A model generated the notes under the pieces. It was given only the letters and a program-made list of their open reading frames with translations, ran no database searches and was not told the origin of the DNA. 64,000 nt of DNA from Gymnopus androsaceus JB14 (lineage: Eukaryota > Basidiomycota > Agaricomycetes > Agaricales > Omphalotaceae): NCBI GenBank assembly GCA_009733575.1, contig ML769557.1, positions 37,433 through 101,432 of the forward strand. Direction: 5' to 3'. Both the position numbers and the translations under genes were made by a program. Numbering within the stretch: the stretch's first letter is position 1; each line of letters begins with the position of its first letter. Shown in pieces: positions 1 to 10,600 of this stretch.

Positions 1-85
1 AAATCCCCGCCCCGTACCCGTCCGCAAATTCACGGGTGGGCATGGGTGGATACCCGGATTCTCAAATCCATGCTGGTCCCTAGGC
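1..85. repeat. Possible transposon edge (hAT-like subterminal sequence)
   Basis: The first 85 bases are unlike the matching stretch of the downstream O-methyltransferase copy, so homology stops abruptly at about base 86. Read on the minus strand the block begins CTAGGGACCAGC and is rich in GGGTA/ACGGG/CCCACCC words. Such words resemble the GGGTACGGG-type subterminal repeats of some hAT elements. The element would extend left of the window, so neither its other end nor a target-site duplication can be seen. It could equally be a simple GC-rich repeat. Confidence 0.25.
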
Positions 86-839
86 AATCGTAGTCGCCTC
101 AATGTCTTTATCTTCTTTCAGAGCCCCCAACATCTCCCTGACGCCAACCGAATTCGTTTACGCTCATGTCTGAGACTTGTCCATAGCGCACGACGTTATC
201 CACGATCTAGGAAAATTTACTCAGCTTTGAATCCAGTCATGAAGAAAGTGACCTACGATCATGCCGCCCTTTTTTTACGAGACTTTTAGCTTCTGCAAAA
301 TATGTGGGGTATGATGTGGGGTATGATTTCTTGTCTGCATCGATGAAGATCAGGTCGAACGGGATGAAGGTTGGTCATCGATTCTGCGGCACTAAGCGTG
401 ACTTTGCACTTATTCTCGAGTCCAGCTTTCGCAAAGTTTTCTTCGCGACCTTACAAAAGATTTATAAAACTAAAGTGTAGAAAGATGAACTTACCTTGGC
501 GTGGAGTGTGTCTATCTCAAGCGTGATCAGCGTCCCATCGTGAGGGAGCGCTCTTCCCATACCAAATGCTGGAGAGTCAAACGAATATCAGAAGTAATGA
601 GGTGAAATGAAACAAACCCTCCAAGCGTGCCAACCTCCAGGATGCGTTTAGCTCCTATAGATTGAGCCACCAAGTTCAGGAGCTTTCCCTGAGCGGCGCT
701 GACAGCAATGTCAGGTAAACCTTGATCGATGCAATTCTTCACGGCAAAGTCCAAGACCTCGTCATGCAGTGATGAGAAACGAATTATGGTACTTTTCCGA
801 CCAGTCGACAACAGAAGTGGCGGCGTTGTAGAGATTCAT
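86..839 (-). pseudogene. Caffeoyl-CoA-type O-methyltransferase, degraded copy A
   Basis: Class I SAM-dependent O-methyltransferase remnant. From the ATG at 839 the N-terminus is readable, followed by GAKRILEVGTLGG (SAM-binding motif I), and later segments LITLEID and the post-motif DNVVRYGQVSD. The pieces lie in different frames. A TGA interrupts the N-terminal part near 770, there is an extra base near 565, five bases are missing near 150 relative to copy B, and the 3' end is lost at base 86. Intact relatives are about 230 residues and methylate phenolic hydroxyls. Copy B sits 2.7 kb downstream in the same orientation. I call it a pseudogene; assembly errors may contribute to some of the lesions. 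Confidence 0.6.
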
Positions 840-1191
840 GATATAAAGGTTGAAGAAGTGGTTGTTCGTTAAGAGCAGCTTTCAGTGGTGGTCCTGGGTG
901 GATGGATCATTTTGAATAATATGTTTGGTGGCAAGTGGAGCAGAGAAGACAATCCAATAAGATCTCGGCGAGTAATCACATTTCATTGGTACGATCCTCT
1001 ATCAAGCGACAAGTATCTCAACTCGAGTTCTTGAACCTGGGTCATAAGGAGCTGCGCCAAAATAAAAATTTGGAAATTTAAGAGGTTTATTACAGAATTA
1101 TCCCAATAAGTCGCGAAGTCGCGAAGCGTGAAAGTCACGCGATTGTTTGCAAGCGACTTGGTACAGCGTGACAGTCTTTTCTTCTTCTATC

Positions 1192-2293
1192 ATGACCGTC
1201 CACGGCGTCGAGCCATCGGCCCACAGTCGTCCATCTCATCATCCTCATGCGGCCAATGGAGCCAACGCCCGGAACTTCAGCAAGGAAGGCTGTAGCTCAA
1301 TGTTCGTTCGTTTCACTGGTCGGTGATCGTTATTGAATTTCTTCTTAGATATTGGGAGTTCGTTAGTAAACATTGCCAAGACGTATGGAATGGGACGAAT
1401 ACCGGAAGCTCTATTCTCTGTCTCGATAACCTCTCGTCTGAGTGTATAAAGCATCTTATCGCAAAAATCAATGCTATGCCAGGAAGAAAACATATACGGT
1501 ACAGAATCTTTTTTGCAGTATGATGTATCTATACATGTCTTACCCATATCTTCCTCTATAGAATCACGGCCTTTGAATCTAGTCTCCGAATTCGTACTCT
1601 TATGCCATCTCGGGCACATGAAACGTCAGCATCAGTTGGCACCATCCTTGTGGAAGAACATAATATCAACGCGCCTGCTGGTGTGGATTGGCAAGACCAT
1701 CCTAACTCTTACAGGCAACGTTAGTATGTTTGCAAACAATGTTCGTTCAGTTTGGCTGACAGTATTGACTGATATTTTTAACTCAAGGCCAGCATCATCA
1801 CCAACTTGCACTGATAAAGGAGCCCGACTGGAGTATATGCCCGGATGTACGAGGTCCAGATGGGGTACCAAGTTTTCTCATTGAAGTCGGGTTTACGGAG
1901 ACCATGGCCGAGTTACAACGGGATAAAAATGAATGGTTTTTGTTCCCCGACGTCAGTGTATTATCCATCTCTCTCGAGTCTCTCCTCTTACTGATGCTCC
2001 ATCTACAGGTTTTAACAGTTATTTTAGTCAAAGTATGCAGCAAACGGACGACCATGCAAGATGCTGTTGAGCTGGAAGTATGGACTCGGGCTCCCAATGG
2101 CATCGCAGTCCGAAGAGACCACTGGTATCATGATGCTTCCAATGTACAGCAAGTCCCAGATGTGGTTTTTCAAGGCTCGGATCTCTTCCAGCCAGGCGAG
2201 TTCCCCCCTCACATCAATGGTTTGACCCAAATCCGTATTACATCGATTCGTCTACGAAAATACATACTCAAAATCCTTGCCAGCCTTGGTTGA
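1192..2293 (+). CDS. Hypothetical protein, possible PD-(D/E)XK (Uma2-like) fold
   Basis: Multi-exon gene lying between the two O-methyltransferase copies. The best-supported coding part is about 1560-2293. It reads PDVRGPDGVPSFLIEVGFTE around 1840-1900, then an RDKNEWF segment, and after an intron ending near 2008 a VLTVILVKV strand and ELEVWTRAP. The order acidic residue, strand ending in IEVGF, charged helix and hydrophobic strand with lysine resembles fungal proteins related to Uma2/PD-(D/E)XK nucleases. That match is by pattern only. The N-terminal exons (ATG at 1192, introns near 1304-1349, 1435-1487 and 1519-1560) are uncertain. A domesticated or transposon-derived nuclease is possible. 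The stop is at 2293. Confidence 0.4.
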
Positions 2294-2800
2294 TTATCTT
2301 GGGTCCCTCAGCTGAACGCAATTTCTTGGTGTCCTCTGTTGTAATAGAATAATCACTAATCGCAATTTCTTGTATCATACTGCACTTACACTACTACTAC
2401 TGCTATTACCTGTTCAAAACCCCACGATACAGATATAACTCCCTGGCGTCTGCACTTGCTAATTACTCTCACATTGCCAGGCGTTTAATATAATCTATGA
2501 ACTAAGCTCAATTTACTGCGATTTCAAGGGGATTCTGGACAGTGCACTTGGCACAGTCGGCCCACAGTACCGACAGCCTTCATTCGATTCATTGGAGGCA
2601 GCAGAATCTTTGGTATAAATCAACATTCATCCGTTCCAATGAATCTTGGTCTGCTAAGGATTTCCTACGTACAAAGTTCAAAGGGAAGGCATCTTTGAGG
2701 AACAACCGGGCCTAGGCTACATTCAGCGAAGTTCTGTACCACGGATTCCTGAACCAAAAGCCATGTATAAAAGACATTCGACTCACATTAAAAGTTCAGA

Positions 2801-3611
2801 CTACAAGCAATACTTTCGGATGGCGTACATAAAGCCATCAAACGCTCGTTCACTAACAGTGGCAATCGTAGTTGCCTCAATTTCTTTATCTTCTTTCAAA
2901 GCCGCCAACATCTCCCTGGCGCCAACCGAATTAACGTCGTTTACGCTCATATCTGAGACTTGCTGATAGCGCACGTCGTTGTCCCGATTTATGAAGTTTT
3001 ACTCAGCATTGAATCCGGTAATAGGAGAAGTGACCTACGATCACGCCGCCTTTTTTTACGAGACGTTTAGCTTCTGCGAAATATTTGGGGTATGATTTCT
3101 TGTCTGCATCGATGAAGATCAGGTCGAAAGGCACGTCGGGATGAAGGTTGGTCAGATTCGGCGGCAGGACCAAGCGTGACTTTGCACTTGTTCTCGAGTC
3201 CAGCTTTCGCAAAGTTTTCTTCGCGACCTTACAAGAGATTTATAAAACTACAATGTAGAAAGATGAAGTTGACTTACCTTGGCGTGGAGTGGGTCTATCT
3301 CAAGCGTGATCAGCGTCCCATCGTGAGGAAGCGCTCTTCCATCCAAATGCTGGAGTATCTAGAGACGAATATCAGGCGTAATGAAAACAAACCCTCGGAG
3401 CGTGCCAACCTCCAGGATGCGTTTAGCTCCTATAGATTGAGCCACCAAGTTCAAGAGCTTTCCCTGAGCGGCGCTGACAGCAATGTCAGGGTAAACCTTG
3501 ATCGATGCAATTCTTCACGGCAAAGTCCAAGACGTCATCAGTAATGAGAAACGAATTATGGTACTTTTCCGACCAGTCGACGACAGAAGTGGCGGTGTTG
3601 TAGACATTCAT
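2801..3611 (-). pseudogene. Caffeoyl-CoA-type O-methyltransferase, copy B with frameshifts
   Basis: Second copy of the class I O-methyltransferase. It starts MNVYNTATSVVDWSEKYH at 3611 and ends with an EATTIATVSERAFDGF-type C-terminus at 2801. Motif I (AKRILEVGT), the metal-site region FDLIFIDADKKSYPKYF and KRLVKKGGVIV are recognisable. Introns lie near 3221-3279 and 3350-3385. An extra C near 3493 shifts the frame after DQGLP, a base is missing near 3345, and the acceptor before DNDVRYQQ is poor. Copy A is intact at the 3493 position, so the lesions are independent. The enzyme family methylates catechol or caffeoyl-type substrates with Mg2+. It is probably non-functional unless the indels are assembly errors. 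Confidence 0.55.
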
Positions 3612-4534
3612 GATATAAAGGCAATTTGGTTGAAGAAGTGGGTTGTTCGTGGGGAGGATTGTGACTTTGTATTATAGGAGGTTTGGTCTCGTCAGCTGTT
3701 AGTGGTGGATGGGTCATTTTGAATAAGGATTAATGGCAAGTGACCGCGAGCTTGATCGCAGTACATGAAGTCGAAGAGTTGAACAATCGCAGTTATCAAC
3801 GGTACCGTAGCCATCGATAAGAGCTCAGCGAGTTATCAAGTTTCACTGGTATGGTCCTCTATCAAGCGACAGATATCGACGAGTCTTTGAAGCCTGAAGG
3901 TCATAAGGAGCTGCGCCGCAACACGCTTGTCATGTAAATCCGGGAATTGAAGGATGGTTTTTGAGGAGTGCTGGACTAACAAAGGAATATTTATCAGATG
4001 AGGAAGGAGAACCGAAACATGCCTGCAAGATAGTCGATCCTTTGTTCACCCATCTTCATTACTTCGTAGGCCTTCTACTTACAGTGCCAAGAGCACTTGA
4101 GTTTCATTTTATGGTTTTTTTTCGATCTACCTTCTAGAATCTCGACTCGAGTTAATAGTCGTGGATTGAAGTCGAAAGCAAGTTTATTTAGCGCTCACTC
4201 AGTTCAATAATAACCGCCAGGTTCTCGGCTCGGACGTGTTTATAACTATTAACTTATCGCCAAGCAACGTCGCCAACGTCCCTGGATCTTGTTCTCCACT
4301 GGCAGCTTTGAATCCTTGCCCCTCTTTCCAATACACTGTTAAGCCGTAATTATCGCTCTTTTTTCATGCTACTGTATCCGGCATGCGAGATTTTTAGCTC
4401 CAAAGGAAAGAGGGTTTGTAACGTCAACCCGTCATCCAAAGTATTCAACTTTGAGGAGCAGGTGATAATCGAACGGTTGTGCCCTTAAATAGTCACAATG
4501 TTCACGATGTTTCTCTCGTTAACCCCCCACCACG
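3612..4534. other. Intergenic; 5' flank shared with O-methyltransferase copy A
   Basis: No gene is supported here. The stretch to about 3927 still matches the upstream flank of copy A (about 840-1063), including the words CCTCTATCAAGCGACA and GGTCATAAGGAGCTGCGCC, so the direct duplication covers promoter DNA as well as the gene. The remainder to 4534 is the promoter side of the P450 gene and shows no convincing open reading frame. Confidence 0.6.
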
Positions 4535-6474
4535 ATGTATCTCCTACTACTTGTCTGCCTGGCATTCTGCTACGCTGGGGCAGTAGGTCTGTACAGACTG
4601 TTTCTTCATCCACTTCATAAATATCCGGGACCAGTTTTCGCAGCTGTCACTGACTGGTATGAAGCATATTACAATATTATTCAAAAAGGAGGGCTGCTCA
4701 CTGAAATCGAAAGACTCCACAAGCTGCACGGTAAGCTCTTCTATAGCCGTTTGAGTGCACTGTGCACGTCGTTAACTTTTGGTGTGACAGGTCCTGTAGT
4801 CAGAGTTGGTCCTAATACGGTAAAGCGCCTTTCAATGAGGCTCGGATATCGTCTTCTGATGTTCCTTATCAGCTCCATTTCAATGATAGGAACGCATTCC
4901 ATGATATCTACACGTACGGGACATTGGCTAAAGAGCCTGGATTCTATCACAGCATAGTCGCAACTTTTCCCCAAGCAACGTTTGCCTGCTGTGATTCTGG
5001 AGATGCTAAATACAGAAGGGGATTATTAGCACCCTCATTCTCTCGTCGAGCGGTAGTGTCGCTGGAGTATACAATCCAGAAAAAGGTCCGTTCTTGTATC
5101 TTGTATCTACAACTACATTGCCATCTAATGTACTTAGTCACCAGATTGACCAACTGCTAACTATCCTCGAAGAACATTACAGCTCCGCAAGTTCCCCTGT
5201 ACAACTGGACGATGCATATCGTGCCCTTACCACCGACATAATCACTTCGTATTGCTTCGCTCAATCTTCCGATACCCTTGACATCCCCGATTTCTCTCAT
5301 TTCATGCTGCGTGACACGCAAGAGGTTGTCAAGAGTTTCTGGGTTATGAGACATTTCCCTTCTCTTGCTTCCTTTACTACCAATGCACCCGAGAAAGCTT
5401 GTCTTGTGGCTTTTTCCAGCGTTCAGAGGCTTTCTTCATATGAAAAAGGGATTAGAGCGCCAAATTGACGACCTCATGAACAATCCAGATGCTTTGAACA
5501 GCATTGATCATGAGACGATATATCACCATCTTCTGGAGCCGAAAAATCAACAGCGTCCAACTAGAACGATGCTCGTTCACGAAGCATTCTCCCTCATTGT
5601 TGCTGGTAGTGACACCACTGCCACTGTTTGCTATGTGGGGACATTCTACGCTTTGAAGAACGAGGAAATTCGTCGGAAGCTCCGTGAAGAGCTACATGAA
5701 GCATGGCCTGACAAAGATCGACCAATGAGCTATGTCGCACTTGAGAAGTTGCCTTATTTGGTATGTAATAAACAGCTTTGACCGGTGGCTGAGGTTGATA
5801 TTTGCTATAGACGTCATTCATCAAAGAATCGCTTCGCTTATCTAATGCGATTTTACACCCTTTACCTCGTCTTGTAGGACCAACAACTCCTGAGATATGT
5901 GGCCTGAAGATTCCTTCTGGAGTGAGTGAAGTGCAATTGGTCTAATCCCATACTAATCATTGTACCTGTAGACTATCGTGGAAATGAGCGCGATATTTAT
6001 GCATATGAATCCAGAAATCTTTCAGACCCATATACGTTCAACCCGGAACGATGGCTGGCTGAAGACACTAGCAAAATGATGCTCGATCTCACACCATTTA
6101 GTAAGGGACATCGTATCTGGTAGGTTGACCAAGTCGTGTTGATGCTCGATGTCCTTTACTTACTGCGTGACTTTCAGTTCAGGATTAAAGTGTGTATCTC
6201 GCCACGTCAGATTCCTGATCTCACATCTTTGTTTCGTTTACTCAGTCTAGCGTGGTGTGAATTGTACCTTATCTTTGGGAACATCCTTCGAAGACTCGAC
6301 TTGAAGCTCCTCGTTACTGACGATACGTATGTTTGTTCCTTTGAATCCCCTATGTTGTTAAATCCTTTAATCCACCTTTTTAGGATTGACGATTTTGCGG
6401 GAGTCCCTGCAGACTTCTTTGTACCCCAATGGGAGAAAGATTATCAGGTCTATGTCGAAAAAGCAAAATATTAG
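4535..6474 (+). CDS. Cytochrome P450 monooxygenase
   Basis: Membrane-anchored haem monooxygenase of unknown substrate. The N-terminus MYLLLLVCLAFCYAGAVG is the ER anchor, followed by the hinge HPLHKYPGP. Downstream are the I-helix VAGSDTTA (about 5600), the K-helix ESLRLS (ExxR, about 5827), the FNPERW segment (about 6040) and the haem ligand loop FSKGHRICSG. That loop is split by an intron: exon ends TATCTG at about 6120 and resumes at TTCAGGATTAAA, then a second intron runs to about 6246. The Cys is therefore present. At least eight short introns are needed. The order resembles trichodiene oxygenase/CYP58-like fungal P450s, but the subfamily is not certain. The neighbouring broken O-methyltransferases may be relics of a secondary-metabolism patch. 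Confidence 0.85.
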
Positions 6475-7619
6475 CTGCAATGATAGCCTTTATGCTTGCG
6501 TTTTCTAGGCTGTCTTTGTAAACCTACTACCATTTCAATAACATTAGAGTCAGCGCTTTGTCTGTTATTGAACAAAGATAACTTTCACAGAAAAAACGGA
6601 AATTTGCTTCAACGTGGTCCTAATGTTAGCGATTAACCTCTCTCATCGTTATCCAATATATCTACTTTGTCTGCTTTTAATTCGTGGGACCGGATGTACG
6701 CGACGGTCACGTACGACATTGGTTCAACGTTGGGTGTATTACTATTAGAACTAGGAGGGCTGCGCCGCAGTAGAACCCATATTCAAAATTGAACCTTCTC
6801 CAGTAATTCTTCGAATCTCTCACCTTAAGAAAGCATATCGAGCTACTCCCGATTACGCTCAACACGTGTTTACTGTAATATCTGTTTACTCACATCCGAG
6901 AAATGCAGTCGTCGTTGTAACAGTGGATCGAGATAATCGATAGCATCGATCTCTACCAGGATCCGAAGAAGCTGAGGCGCAGGATATGCGATGGCCTATT
7001 ACTTATCACACCCAGGTCCTTGATGGCTCTCGCTCTCTTCTTCAGTCTCTCTGTGCTGTATTTCATAACATATGCATCCAGTTACCAACCAAGCTTTTGT
7101 GGATGCTTTTTTTTGAGTTCTGGCAGTTTCTCACCTTTAAGCGCTCATTTCAATTAACGACGCCCGCAACCTTTATACCTTTCTCCTTTCCGTCACTACC
7201 TTTCTAAATGAACCAATTGCTTGACGAACTTTGAATGAATTTTAGCCCATTCAGCCCTAACAGAGACCCTAACTGTACCATGAACTTCGGAAATTCCTGG
7301 GCCCATCAAACTTAAAAGCAGCCCTTCAGTAATAAAGCTCAAGGCGCTAGGTATGGTCGGATTCTCTGTGCCCCATGATCGTTCGTTTACCTGTTTCGTG
7401 CTGCGCAGGCCTTCGCATAGAGCCCCTTTGGACTCATTTCGATAAGTTTCTTGGACCCACATTACGACAAATATACACCATTCCTGTTGCAGCAACTACG
7501 CACAGTGACAATGTATTTAGTGCTCGGCCTTTACCGTTGTAGGCGCCACGAGTATACATAGCCAACAGGTTGTTGGATCAAACTCTACACGACCCATTCT
7601 TCCCTTCGCTCTCCAGAGT
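6475..7619. other. Intergenic, no gene recognised
   Basis: Between the P450 stop and the helicase start I see only short reading frames without family features or coherent splice structure. The word GGCTGCGCCGCAG at about 6760 resembles GAGCTGCGCCGCAA at 3911, near the O-methyltransferase flank, a possible dispersed repeat. The last 200 bases are pyrimidine-rich and probably the promoter of the following gene. Confidence 0.5.
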
Positions 7620-10600
7620 ATGGATCGAGCCACAAGACTCAGAAAAGTTTTTGAAGGAATCCTTAAAGGGTCTATCCCAATCTCTCCTCAGCGCAGCGGA
7701 GACTTTCTTGACTCTATCACTTCTCAGGACGATGTCGCAACTTGCGTGAGCAGGCTGATAAGCGGCAAAGCAGGGCTCAGTTCCCTGCAAGCCTGCATGC
7801 GATACGACCTCTCCAGCAACTTTTTCAACCGACGCGGTGCCGACATCTTGATCTATCTGCAGGATTCTCGTCTGCAGGACATTGCGGGAGGCCTATTTCT
7901 TCAGCAAGTCATTACAAAGATCGTCGACCCTCCGATCTTTTGGTATGCCTTTGTTGCTGCATTCCGGGATGGAAGGCTGGAAGAGAAGGCCCAGACCGCT
8001 TTCGCTGGTCTCTTCTTGCAGTTGCTGTCGCTTTCGGAAGTTGACGAAACTCATCGGGAACTGGACAGAGGATTCTCAGCTGATGGATCTTCTCGTTGAC
8101 TCCCCAATTGCTTCAGTTCGCGCTATTGGTGCGAAGATAAAGTCAGTTGTCTCTGCCAGCATGGCCGAGGGTGTTGTGGTTAGCGGCGGATTCAAGCCTG
8201 GAGGGCGCCACGATAATGATTTTGTGAACATCGCCGACATCGCTATCTTACCGACGGCGGCCGAAATCTCTTCCACTGAGGCACCTTTTCTTCGTCCCAG
8301 TGATTTCCTCGAAGATCCCGAGACACTGGACCACCGAGTCGAGATCTATCTTGACAATCAGTTCAGATTATTGCGGGAGGACATGCTACACGAGATGCGT
8401 GAGGAAGTTCTTATTGCATTGAAGCAGAAGAAAGGCTTTCACCGAGGCCTCATTCTTAAAGGATTTCAAGTCGTTGACATGCACACTGGTCCTGACGATA
8501 GAAAGAATAAATGGGGTATTGCTCTGCAGTGTGAGAGTGACCCTTGGATCTTCAAAAAAGTGAAGGCAAAGGATCGGAAGGCGTTCCTCGATGACAATCG
8601 CAGCCGTCATTTCAGGCATCAGACTCTTGCTTGCCTGATGGTGAACAATGAGATTGTTGCATTCCCGACTCTCAATAGGGATGAAACCCTACTGGCCAAA
8701 CAACCTTCCGTATTGGTGCTGCAGCTGGAAGGGACTCCCACTGTGCAAGCGTTGATGAAGCTGAAGTCAGCCCAGAGCCAGCAGATTTGTGTCATACTTA
8801 TTGACACCGCAGTTTTCTCTTTCGAGCCCATTCTAAAGGCTCTCAAAGAGATGAAGACATTGCCACTTTCTTCCGAGCTCATATATTGGGACAAGGACAG
8901 CACGCTGATGGGTCCAGCGCGCGCTGATTCTCGTTTGCAGAATCTGATTTCGGTGCTGAAAGCCCGCCCCCGCGACGACCTTCAAGCACATCTCAACGCT
9001 TCTAGACCTATCATATTGGATAAATCGCAGCACGCCTCCTTAATTTCAGCCCTGACTCAAAATGTTTCGCTAATACAAGGGCCACCGGGTAACTATTTGT
9101 TTTATTTGATTGACCCCTGCAAATCTCATTTCTATTTCATAGGAACGGGCAAATCATTTATCGGCGCTCTCCTCGCGAAGATCATACATGACTTCTCCTC
9201 TGAACGTATCCTGGTTGTATGTTATACGAACCACGCGCTCGATCAATTTCTCGAAGATCTTCTCGATATCGGCATTCCTAATGACCATATCGTTAGACTG
9301 GGAGGAAAATCCACTCTTCGTACCGCTTCCCTGGCCCTTACCCATCTTCAAAAACAGCGCGTCGGTCCTAAATTGACAGCACTTGACTGGATGCACATTG
9401 ACGCGCTGAAGGTCCAGGCATCCAAGTTAAAAACCAAATTGCAGACCGAATTTGACAAATATTGTTCAATGAACATTCATTTGGGACATATTCTCGATCA
9501 CCTTGCAGTTTCCGAGGACGATGAAGACATGCGATTCTACGATGCGCTCTCGCTCCCTTACTCATCGGGGGAAGGCGAAGGAGGTATGATTAATGTTGGG
9601 AGAGATGGGAAGGCTATCCGGGCTACATATCTCCTCGAAACCTGGGTAAAGAATCAATCCCCGGCGGCATTTCGAAATCATCCCAACATCAGGAGTGCGA
9701 GAGAGATATGGAACATGACTCCTCAAGCACGTCAGGCCTGTATGGCTCGCTGGAGGAACGGTATTGTTCGTGACCAGGCTGAGCTCATCCACGGCTTAGT
9801 TTTGGAATATAATACGTGCCTCTCTCAGTTGAGCGATATCTACATGCGGAAGGATGGCGAATTGGTTGCTAGCAAGCGTATCATTGGCTGTACGACCACA
9901 GCAGCTGCTAAATACAACGAGATCATCCGGACCGCTCAACCAGATGTTCTTCTTGTTGAAGAGGCGGGAGAGATTCTGGAAAGCCACATTCTAACATCAT
10001 TGAACCCAAAGTCGAAGCAGATTATTTTAATTGGTGATCACAAGTAAGTGATCCTTATTTGGGTTCGGTATTATTTCTGATTTCGAGCCCAGGCAACTGC
10101 GACCCAAGGTTAACGACTATCGTCTGACTGTCGAGAAAGGAGAAGGTTTTGATCTCAATATGTCACTTTTCGAAAGATTGGTGTTGAAAGGCTTTCCTCA
10201 TGAAACACTATCGGAGCAACATCGTATGAGACCTGAGATATCATCCTTGATTCGGGAGCTCACATATCCCAGCCTCGTTGATGCTCCAAAGACTCAAAAT
10301 CGACCACCGCTACGAGGTTTGCAAGATGTCATTATCTTTTTGAATCATGCCCATCCAGAAGACGAACTTCCTGATATAACGGATCGACAAGATCTAACGG
10401 CGAGCTCATCGAAGGAAAACACATATGAAGTTGAAATGGTCCTTAAAACTGTACGATATCTGGCGCAGCAAGGTTGGTGAATTGGTTCATATCTGTGTCT
10501 ACACCTACTCATTGATTTTTAGGTTACCGGACGGACGAGATGACGGTTTTAACTCCGTACCTAGGTCAACTGCAAAAGCTTCGAAGGGCTCTTGCAGCGG

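Noticed and set aside
4535..6474. P450 as a pseudogene because the continuous frame ends FSKGHRIW before the haem Cys
   Set aside because: An intron begins inside that codon; splicing to the next exon gives RICSG and a second intron leads to LAWCELYL, so the haem loop is complete.
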